Assembly (NCBI GenBank): GCA_027600665.1
Contig: JADGJL010000402.1
Coordinates: 1-22,454, forward strand
DNA: 22,454 bases
From: Irineochytrium annulatum
Taxonomy: Eukaryota > Chytridiomycota > Chytridiomycetes > Chytridiales > Chytridiaceae
Reading direction: 5' to 3'
Shown here: positions 1 to 8,340 of the stretch, piece after piece
Position numbering within the stretch: position 1 is the first letter of the stretch
How the letters are laid out: the number at the start of each line of letters is the position of its first letter
Notes under the pieces: generated by a model
What the model was told of the DNA's origin: nothing
What the model saw: only the letters and a program-made list of their open reading frames with translations
Databases searched by the model: none
Position numbers and translations under genes: made by a program

Positions 1-2499
1 CCCAAAATCCAGCTCAACCCTCATCAGCCTCGCAAACTCCTCCTTCATCTTTCGCAGCTTGTCGCTAACCCCACGCCCACCTGCGGGTATATAATCCTCA
101 TCCACCAGCACCCCCGCCTCTTCCGCTGCCTTCTCGAACCACTCGCGCTCGTGCACGCGCTTCTCCGCCTTGTGCTCCTCAGCCTCAATTTTCTTCGCGA
201 GCGCGACGCGCTTCTTGACACCGTGCAGGACCGAGGGGTCCACGGCGTATTCGGGCAATCCACCAGCTTGCAAACACGCGTCAATACAAAACACAGTTCA
301 GAGTTACAGTACCTTTCCCAAGCGAGTGACATATTCGCCTGTAGAGCGTGACCTCCTCCGGCGCGCAAAGCAGCACGCTAATCCCCGTGCTCACACCCCT
401 CGCCGTCCTCCCGCTCCGATGCACGTAGATATCCGCGCTCCTCGGCACCTGAAAATGCACCACCATCTTCACGCCGGTGAAATCCAAACCCCTTGCGGCA
501 ACGTCCGACGCAAGCAAGATGCCGTCCGCTGCGCCCCTAAATCTCTCAACGTTCTTCATGCGCTGGCGCTGTTGAATCTCGGCGTGGAGCGGGATGGCGT
601 TCAGCTGCAGGACCTTGAGCACGCTGACTAAGCGACGCACGGCGTCGATCGAGTTCAAGAAGACAACGCTGCGGCCTTCGCAGGATTTCAGGAGGTAATA
701 GAGGGTCGCGTCTTTGTCCTCCTTCAGGCAGTCCATACGGGTCTCGGTAATGCCCGTGGCAACGACGTTGTCGGTCGTCAAATTGAGGCGCACGGGCTCC
801 GGGTCGGAGAAAGGGATACGTTGCAAAAGTCCAAGGAGGGTCCTGGGGGGGCCCTTTTGGGCCTTGTGAAGTTTCTTCGTCATAAGGTGTTCTGACGTGG
901 GAAGCAAGGTCGCTGAAAAGATAAAGGTCTGGCGCTTCTCCGGAGGTTTGAAATCCATGTCCGCGACCGGTTCTTCCGGGCCATCCTCCTCCTGTTCCCT
1001 GCAAATAATTAACACGATTACCATAATGCCCCAAACTCACGATTTTTCCAGATTAATGACATTCAAAATGTTTTCCAGGTCCTTAAAATGTCCAGACTCC
1101 AGCAAACGATCCGCCTCGTCCAAGACCAGATACCGGCAGCACTTCAATGAATACCGGAATGCATTATTTTCACCCAAAATTTCCCACAACCGGCCCGGCG
1201 TCGCGACAACAATATCAGGAGAGTACGAAATCAGCCGACGCTGCTTATCCAACGATATCCCCCCAACCAACGGCACAATCTATCCAACAAAGGTTATTAC
1301 ACAATTTTGCTTGCTCCACATTACTCACAGTGGCCTTCATATTCTTCGCAACAGCCTTCAAATGCTCCGTGATTTGCAACGCCAACTCCCTCGTCGGTGT
1401 CAAAACAAGCGCCACGCATGGCTTCATCCGCACATTCTTGCAACCCTCCGCCTTGTTCTTCCCCCCGCTCAAAGCAATATCCTGCAATATCGGCAGCCCA
1501 AACGCAAGCGTCTTCCCCGATCCCGTTGAGGCGGCGCCAATCATATCCCTGCCCGAAGACTTGCCGTTCCCCTTGCGCGTGGTAATCAGGGCGGCTCGGA
1601 GGGAGGATGACTGAATGGCCGTGGGCGTTGTGTAGCCGAGCTCTTTCAGAGCCAGGAGGATGGATTTGGATAGGCGGAAGGGTGACCACGCCTCCATCTC
1701 GGCCAGCATGTCTTTTTCAAAGAAGCGGACGGCAGAGGTGTCGACATATGGCTCTTCAGCGTCTGAGTCTTCCGCTATTGACTCCTCGGGGGCCCCCTTC
1801 GGTGATGCTCCTTCGGTCGTTTTCTTCGATGTCCCCACAACCTCCTTCGCACTCCGCTTCATCTGCTGCCGCTCCCTCTTGTTTGGCGGCTTCGTCGCGG
1901 AAGCCTTCGTGGAAGCCTTTATGGGTGCCGTCGCGGGAGCCTTCGTGTCGGCAGCCTTCGTAGCAGGCGGCGCCTCCAAATCCGAGTTGTAATCATCCAC
2001 ATGAATGAACTCGCCCATCTCCTCAACGACGTCCAGGTCCTGTTCCTTAACAGCCTTGCCCTTTGAAGACAAGGGCTTGACACGCTACAACGGTTCGATT
2101 AACAAATGCGAATGGATGAAGATACGCCACCCTGAACTTAATCATCTTTCCCCCGTTGGCATCATACGACGTCTCCACATCCACGCCTTCAACCTCCTCC
2201 AGCGCCAGAAATCCACTCGGAGCATCATTCCAGTCCCCGACCACGAAGGGCGCGCTAACGCGCTGCCATCCGAGCTTGTTCATGGGCAGACTCTTGCCCT
2301 CCGCGTCGGCGCTGAGACCGCGGGTGGGCTTCACTTCAGGCTTCGGCCTGCCACTTGGCTTTGGCTTCTTCGCCTTTCGACCTGATTCGAGACAGCGCGT
2401 CGGGATCACTTCGTCGAGCGCATCGAAGGGCTCCTTCCGCTTCTTCGCTGGCGTCTTCCCTTGCTTCGGGCCCGCAATTGGGGTCACGTTCCAACCCAT
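1..2499 (-). CDS. MAK5: MAK5/DDX24-type DEAD-box RNA helicase (3' end outside window)
   Basis: ATP-dependent RNA helicase of the Mak5/DDX24 family, known to act in the nucleolus in 60S ribosomal subunit assembly. Exons: 2131-2499, 1329-2060, 1041-1279, 313-998 and 1-266, giving 764 codons before the window edge. Visible motifs: Q motif region with PTAIQ; motif I ASTGSGKT at about residues 300-307; TPTRELA; TPGRLW; DEAD at about 421-424; SAT at 475-477; SDVAARGLDF; and HRSGRTAR at about 640-647. The long N-terminal extension is rich in Lys, Ala and acidic residues, as usual for Mak5. The linker between motifs II and III carries an acidic EEDGPEE stretch. The start is the ATG at 2499, because the frame upstream runs into the divergent FYVE gene. 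The first intron (2061-2130) uses a weak donor, GTGGCG, so that border is the least certain. The last visible exon reads as the lysine-rich C-terminal region and stays open to base 1. Confidence 0.93.
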
Positions 2500-2570
2500 C
2501 GCCTGGTTTTCCGTCTTTCGCCCTTTCGTCAAACGCTTGTCACATCGCCATCTCCAAGCCTCGCACCTAC

Positions 2571-3951
2571 ATGACTGATACCGTTGCCACAGAGGCGGAT
2601 CCCTCCGCCCACCAGCACGACGAACTCGGCGGCGGGAGCTCGGGCGTCGGCCGATCCTCATCCGTCGGCAGCCTTCGTCGGGACATGGATCGCGTCCTGT
2701 CCATGTCCGCCAACAACTCGCCAACCGCTTCCCGCCCCAACCTGAGCAGCAGCAACGGTCGCACAACGCCTGCGGAGTGGCAGCCGGACAACTCTGTAGT
2801 GGGTTGCACGAGCTGCGGGAAACGGTTCACGTTGTTCCTCAGACGACATCATTGCCGGTATGTCGCAAACTCCATATGCCAGTTACTTACCGTTGCTGTT
2901 GCGTTATCACAGATGGTGCGGAAGGCTCTTCTGCGACTCCTGCACGTCCCACCGCGTGAACCTCGCCGGCCGCTCCACATCCACCACGCCTAGCCGCGTC
3001 TGCAACTCCTGCTACAACCAGATTACACGACCCCGAGCATCCACCCTCTCCACGCCGCATCGAACCACCACCACCACCAACCCTGTACCATTCGCGAGCA
3101 CTTCGTCCCACGCCCTCCCGTCCCACTCCATCCCCATTATCACACCCGTCGGCTCATCCCCTGACCTCACGCCCTCCACTGCCGTCTCCGCGCCGGCGCC
3201 TGGTCCTATGGTCGGGTCGCACCCCGGACCCTCCAGCGGATATCTCCACCCACCCTCGCAAAGTCAACAGTGGCGTCGCGACTCCTCGCCCGATCTCCTT
3301 TCGATCCCCTCTGCCCTAACCGGCGGCCTCTCGGCCCTCGCGTCCTCCCTCGCGTCCGCGACGTCCCAGGCCTGGACCCAGATCTCGACGGCCGTTAACG
3401 CGTTCGAGGAGGAACAGGTTCGAGCCTCCCAGGCGTCTCACGGTGGGGGCCCGATCCAGACCTATGGGAGGGAGAGGCGGAGGGTGGTGGTGCGATGGCC
3501 GCCGGAAAACCCTCACGCGCTGACGGTTGATGATGGGACGATGAGGGAGTGTCCTGTGTGCGGGATCAGCCTGGAGAGGCTGGATGAGAATGGAGCTGAG
3601 AAGCATGTTGCGGAGTGTCTGGAGGGTGTTGGGGCGGCTGGGAATGGGACTTTTGTGAGAGGGACGAGATACATCGGTGAGGCTATAGAGTGATTGTCAT
3701 GGCTAAATCGTGGTTGTTTAGTGCAAGTACTGAATGAGACGATTGAGGGGAAGGAGTGTGTCATTTGCTTTAACGATATGATCAAGGGGGAGAAAATTGC
3801 GAGGTTGAATTGTATGTGCGTTTATCATGATCATTGTAAGTAGGCGACTCGATGCGCTTTGTCCATATGCATCCGTTTGACTGTAATTTCCCATGCAGGT
3901 ATCGACGACTGGTTTGCTCGCTCTGCAACATGCCCGGTTCATTACGCGTAG
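2571..3951 (+). CDS. FYVE and ZNRF-like RING domain E3 ubiquitin ligase
   Basis: Predicted endosomal E3 ubiquitin ligase of 405 residues. Exons: 2571-2857, 2913-3676, 3722-3835 and 3899-3951. A FYVE zinc finger starts at about residue 70 with WQPD, then RRHHCRWCG (split by intron 1) and RVCNSC, which are the three signatures of PI3P-binding FYVE domains. A Ser/Pro/Thr-rich linker follows. Near the C-terminus comes a small C2HC finger (CPVCG...H...C), then a RING reading CVICF...LNCMCVYHDHC...CPVH. The C2HC-plus-RING pair resembles animal ZNRF1/2. The FYVE-plus-RING order resembles yeast Pib1, a vacuolar/endosomal E3. Membrane recruitment by PI3P and ubiquitin ligase activity are inferred from these families. 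The gene is divergent from MAK5 with 71 bases between start codons. Each intron split is supported by a zinc-finger motif that becomes intact after joining. Confidence 0.88.
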
Positions 3952-4111
3952 AATCTCGGGACCGAGGATTTGGTTAAATGTGGCCTCAACATTAGACGCG
4001 GGCGGGCTATCTATCCTCCGACGATTGTTTGTATCTACTGTGACTTCCTTGTGTTTAATCCAAATCAAATTTTTTTTTAATATATTCTATTCTGAGAACA
4101 ATTGTTTTCTT

Positions 4112-5267
4112 TCACTTTGTGCGGAGATTATCACTTGACGAGGCCGCCATGAGAGACTTTAGGCTGGACTTCTTCGCAAGCCTCAAGAAGGCAAATCCCA
4201 TCAAATCCTGCGCCGACGGCCTCCGCGTCGGATCTTTATGTAGACACTCCGTCACTAAATGATGAAAACTCGCCGACATCTGCTTCCCCTCAATCCCAAC
4301 ACCGGGAATCGTCGGACAATCGTACTCCAGCTTGCTCAGCAGCACCTTCATGGCCGGCCACTGGTCAAATGGCGTCCGGTTGAACGCCAGCTCGAGCGCC
4401 GTGATGCCGAAGCTGTAAATGTCCACCTTCGTGTCGTAGTTGGCGTTCTGAGCTGTGAGCTCCGGGGCGGCCCACTCGATGTTGTCGCCCACGAGGGAAA
4501 ACACCGATTTCCGGTGTAAACCGTGCTGGGATAGGGAGACGAGCTGTCGTAGCCCCGAGAGCCTGACGTCGCCATCACCGTCCAGGAGGATATTGTCCGC
4601 CCTTATATCGCTTTACCCCCATTAGCTAGCACCATCGACGCTCGCAACAAACTTGTGTATCATATGATTCTGATGCAGGTAGATGACAGCGTGCAGCACC
4701 TCCCTCAGGATCGTCGCGACGGCCACCTCGCTGAAACCTTCTGGAAACCTCTTCTCCATGATGCGCATGCATGAACCTCCGCGAACGGGGAGCGTCACGG
4801 TCCAGAGGCGCTCGTTTTCGACGAAGCTGGCAAAGTAGGGGAGGATGCAAGGGTGGCGGCAGAGGGTTGCGTTTCGGACTGTCCGCTGTTTGTGTGAGTT
4901 TGTTAAAAATGGAAGGTGGGAGGATGAGGGCGGACGTACGATTAATTCTTCGACGAACTCGTAGTGCGGGGAGAGGGTAAGGTCTGTGTATTTCAAAGCA
5001 ACGAGCTCCTGGGTGGGGTTATATCGTGCAAGGTAGAGATACGATATATCGTCGACACCGCCTAGCATCCGAAAATTAGCGACAAAACCATCGTATTCTC
5101 GGTTTACCAATCTCTGTGATCAGCTCATAATCCGACAGGTTCGACGAGAATCTTTCGACCTTGATTGCCTTCTTTCTTAACGTGTCCCTTAAGGCCTCCT
5201 TCTCCTTTTCCCTGTAGGCCTTCTCCCTCGGCAGCGACGCATCCCGATCTCTGACCTTGCCCTTCAT
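4112..5267 (-). CDS. STRAD-like STE20-family pseudokinase
   Basis: Kinase-fold protein of 337 residues. Exons: 5108-5267, 4940-5061, 4653-4885 and 4112-4610. After a charged coiled-coil-like N-terminus, the kinase domain starts near residue 48. The sequence LARYNPTQE and the downstream run DIYSFGITALELA...PFDQWPAMKVLLSKL match the pattern of STRAD, the pseudokinase that with MO25 activates the kinase LKB1. The VAIK lysine is kept (VALK, K77). The glycine loop is degraded (EIGGVDD). The catalytic loop reads HNDIRADN, with Asp173 and Asn178 kept. The metal-binding DFG is replaced by LSG (189-191), the same change STRAD proteins carry, followed by LRQLVSLSQHG as in STRAD. APE is present. I see no C-terminal WEF motif for MO25 binding; the end is Ser-rich. 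An alternative name is a divergent GCK/SPAK-like pseudokinase. The gene is divergent from DCC1, 60 bases apart. Confidence 0.85.
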
Positions 5268-5327
5268 TCACAACAGGTCGTCAAATTTGCGCGATTTCGG
5301 ACATCGTCATCCAGGCACCAGAACCAC

Positions 5328-6690
5328 ATGCGACTCTCGTTCATCAGTCAGCCCCACACCACGGGCTTCCTCCTCCTGGAGCTCCCGGAATCCCTCGTTC
5401 AATTCTTCGACAGTCAATTCTCCTCTCCCACACCCAGTCTCATCATCCGCGGTGACCCCGACGAGGAAATGGTCCTATGCTCTCCGCACGACACCTACGC
5501 CGTCCGCAAGCTCCAGACCTCAAACACCGTCATGCTCTCATCACTCAACTTCCCTCGAGACGACCTCCGCGCCAGGGAGCTCAACGCCACGGCGGCGGAT
5601 GACAACGAGGATGGAGAACGGGAGAATTGCGGGTATTGCGTGGAGCAGAGCATTTATCACTGCCTGGAGGTGGAGAAGTGCCGGCCGAGGCTGGATAAAT
5701 TGAGGGGGTTCATGATGAGGTCCATATACGATGGGCCGGATGAGGAGGCGAGGGCTTTAAAGAGGGCGAAGAAGGACGGAACGGGGAGGGGCGGGCAATA
5801 CGAGCTTGAAGGACACCATCGGCACATGAGCCTTAAGCAATTGCGGGATATCATCCAGGCGAGCGATGAGGAGATTATGGATGGGTTGAGGGACTTTGGC
5901 GCTGTGGAGATTAGTGGTATTGCACGTCTATCTCTGATGCCGGCTTGGGCTGACAGTACGCTTACAGGATGCTATCGAATCCTCACCCCATCCTTTGTTA
6001 ACGGGTATGCCCTTTTCATCTGCCGCTCACCCTCACTTCTGCCCACTTACATCCTCATCTCAGATTCGCACGCTTCTTCCTCGCCTGCTCCGACGAGTCC
6101 GACGTCAACCTCCAGTCCTTCACCGAATACCAAGCTGAAACCATGTCCACCACCTATGATGGCCCCCAGGACGTGTTCTGGCACGGCGTACACGCCATCA
6201 CGTTAAGGGACGACAACGGCACATACCGTATCTCGGAGGACGCCCTGTGCAAGTGGATAGGCCTCGAGATTCTGTCGAACGCCGTTGTCACTTCCCTGAA
6301 CGACTTTTTGATGGAGTGGTCCTTGAATGTCCCCTATTCGTTTAAGACGCGCATTGAGCAATTACAGGCAATCAACACTACTTAATTCCACACATTGTCT
6401 CTGACTCATGTTAACTCTTTAAATACTGTGAACAGGGCTTCTACTTCATCGAGTCCGACACCGCGCAGCAGAAGCAAATTCGGTACTTTAACAAGCTCTT
6501 TCTCCCCACCGACGTGAAATCCCGCATCCAGGCCCTGTTTCAAGTGCGGAGAAAGTGGGCCGGGGGGGAGATCATGCCGTTTATTAGCGATTTGGCAGGA
6601 GACGTCGAGCAGTGCAACCTCCTGCTGATGAAGCACGCGAGGATGTCGAGGACGCCGAATGGGGTGTACTATTTCCCGAGATCAGGATGA
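5328..6690 (+). CDS. DCC1: Sister chromatid cohesion protein Dcc1
   Basis: Subunit of the Ctf18-Dcc1-Ctf8 replication factor C complex, which loads PCNA and supports sister chromatid cohesion in the nucleus. Length 394 residues. Exons: 5328-5916, 5968-6004, 6064-6367 and 6436-6690. Family marks include LLLELP, SLIIRGDPDEEMVLCSP and DTYAVRKLQTSNT near the N-terminus, then LKQLRDIIQASDEEI and CYRIL, and the winged-helix-like C-terminal part with VRRKW...EIMPFI. Exon 2 is only 37 bases. The third intron, 6368-6435, has no usable GT donor: reading on from CAG at 6365-6367 meets a stop within six codons, while the C-terminal half of Dcc1 resumes exactly at 6436. A GC-AG intron (CAG|GCAATC) restores the frame. 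The N-terminus is somewhat shorter than in animal DSCC1; no upstream in-frame ATG was found. Confidence 0.88.
6368..6435 (+). other. Probable GC-AG intron in DCC1
   Basis: The donor reads CAG|GCAATC and the acceptor GAACAG|GGC, with phase 0 on both sides. Without removal the frame stops at TAA in this interval. With removal the Dcc1 C-terminal domain follows directly. All other introns placed in this window start with GT. Confidence 0.7.
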
Positions 6691-6769
6691 TTAGTAAACC
6701 ACTTAAAACCACATGCACTCTTACCTGCCAGCAACATTCATCGTCGCCCAACAACGCCACGCGCTTCGT

Positions 6770-6985
6770 TCAGATCTTGAACCCCATGCTCCTCATGCAG
6801 TCCTGGTGCTTCCTGATCAGGTCCTGGCACTTCTCCGTCTCCTCCCCGAGGTTGAAAACGCACTCGTCCCGCGCCGTCCGCGTTTCGGGGCAGGCACAGC
6901 AAGGCTTGCACTTAGGTTCGTCCGAGGTCTTCGCGGAAGCAGGAGCGGGCGGCATTGCGGGTGTGGACTTGAACCACGAGAGCAT
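6770..6985 (-). CDS. COX17: Cytochrome c oxidase copper chaperone Cox17
   Basis: Small copper chaperone of the mitochondrial intermembrane space, 71 residues, that hands Cu(I) to Sco1 and Cox11 for cytochrome c oxidase assembly. It is intronless. The sequence has the copper-binding Cys pair (C29-C30 in KPCCACPETR) and two CX9C motifs, C32-C42 and C53-C63, which form the disulfide-linked helical hairpin recognised by the Mia40 import route. It ends in the family-typical MGFKI. The start at 6985 gives a normal-length protein; the same frame is open further upstream but has no need of it. It is divergent from the orphan gene to its right, with 159 bases between start codons. Confidence 0.95.
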   Translation of the reverse strand: MLSWFKSTPAMPPAPASAKTSDEPKCKPCCACPETRTARDECVFNLGEETEKCQDLIRKHQDCMRSMGFKI

Positions 6986-7074
6986 CGTGGCAGCAGAACA
7001 GTGAGGTGACGTGGCGAACTTAAGCTTCACTTTTTGGGGAAAACTCGTCTTTTTCTCAAACGTGGTGTGCATTG

Positions 7075-7126
7075 GTGAGTGCTCCGAGTTGTGTCCGTGC
7101 CAGACTCACACACCTTTCCGCCTGCA
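7075..7126 (+). other. Probable 5'-UTR intron of the orphan gene
   Basis: GTGAGT donor at 7075 and CCTGCAG acceptor ending at 7126, 52 bases. The upstream stretch to the COX17 start has no plus-strand ATG, so the first exon would be non-coding. Confidence 0.55.
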
Positions 7127-7144
7127 GAGAACGCAAACCTGAAG

Positions 7145-7881
7145 ATGTACACGCCGTACTCCTACCTCGAGGGCGCCTACCTCGGTTACCAGGCCGTCGG
7201 GTCTACTTTAATCGGCCTCGCGAACGTCACGCTCCCCATGGCCGTCCTTCACTCGTCCGTCACGAGCAGTTGAGTTTCCTTCCTCTGCCTCCTTATGCTT
7301 CCTACTCGATCACCGCGTGTCTCAATTTTTCAATCACTCTGTTAACAGGAGGAGGCGGCTCCATCCCCAAGCTCTTTGACACAACCATTAACGCCCTCGA
7401 GGCCGCCGAGTCCGCTCCTCCCCCACAACCCTCCTCCGCCGGCCCGCAACTTTCAACCCCGACCATGGGCGCCCTTACCAACGTGGCCGTCAACCCAGCT
7501 ATAACCTCCATGACAGGGGCCTTGGCATCGGAAAAGCTCGCAACCGCCCGTGAAAACCTCGACACCCTCGCCGCCCTCGTCGCGACCACGCTCTTTCACA
7601 TCCAATTCAGCGTCGGCGGGGACGCCGTCACCTCCTTCCTCGCGGGTCACGCCCTGAGGCCGTCGACCTCGGAGGTCGAGAGGAGGCTCGTGCACAAGGC
7701 GTTGGGTGTGATGAAGGTGGCTCAGTTCAGCGTGCACCTTTTGCACGAGAGCATCTCGGCGGAGGGTATCGAGTTCGGGGCGGGGATGTTGATCAATTTG
7801 ACGGGTCTGGGGATCAGCGTGGCCGCGAGCTGGGTTTGGGGGTGGAGGAGGAAGCCGGGCAATAAGCCGAAGGCGGTGTAG
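7145..7881 (+). CDS. Orphan protein with probable C-terminal membrane helix
   Basis: I do not recognise this 218-residue protein. Exons: 7145-7268 and 7349-7881; joining them removes a frame break and gives a continuous reading. The start is the first ATG in the exon. The sequence before it has a clear donor (GTGAGT at 7075) and acceptor (CTGCAG ending at 7126) but no ATG, so a 5'-leader intron is likely. The N-terminus (MYTPYSYLEGAYLGYQ) is rich in Tyr and Gly. A Pro/Ser/Ala-rich stretch lies at about residues 60-80. The C-terminal third contains an apolar segment (GMLINLTGLGISVAASWVW) followed by WRRK, which fits a tail-anchor or single membrane helix with a basic end. An AATAAA lies 25 bases after the stop. 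Function is unknown. Confidence 0.75.
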
Positions 7882-8340
7882 GATATAGGGTTGTGTTTTT
7901 TGAACAATAAAGAAATAGAAACCAGCCTTCTTTTTTGTTTTATCAACCGGAATAGACCCATTTGAGGGTTCCGAAAGGTGAAGTCGGAGACAATGTTGCC
8001 GTTTGGACAGCAGCAATTGGGGAGCAAGCGTAGTCAGTAATTGATATATTTTCGTCATTTTTTGGTACTAAGATTGGTATTAGCTATGGTCCGGGGTTGG
8101 AGGAGGGAACGTGTGTAGTTACATGGGACAAAATCGGAAAGAACCAAGGCCGTAAATCTTAAATCCCACTACATTTCGATATAAAGCTGTGGTATTGGTA
8201 AATCACTCCGCTAATTTAAAATACAGTGAAAGTACATGGAACAGAAAAACGGGAAAGACGGAAGAACAAAAGGGAAAACGACCGGCCGTTAACCGCTGCA
8301 ATAGAAGAAAGGCATTAGAACGGAAGGCACAAATATTGAA
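7882..8340. other. Intergenic region between convergent genes
   Basis: 459 bases between the stop codons of the orphan gene and the flippase gene. A+T content is higher than in the flanking exons. I see the AATAAA noted separately and no convincing coding frame, RNA gene or repeat. Confidence 0.6.
7906..7911 (+). terminator. Poly(A) signal AATAAA
   Basis: Canonical AATAAA 25 bases after the stop codon of the orphan gene, followed within 25 bases by a T-rich run. Confidence 0.6.

Noticed and set aside
897..1529. Plus-strand open frame of 210 codons
   Set aside because: Antisense to MAK5 exons and introns; MAK5 motifs are unambiguous on the other strand.
3060..3085. ACC/CCA trinucleotide run
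   Set aside because: Short, imperfect and codes for Thr-rich linker in the FYVE-RING protein; not a notable satellite.
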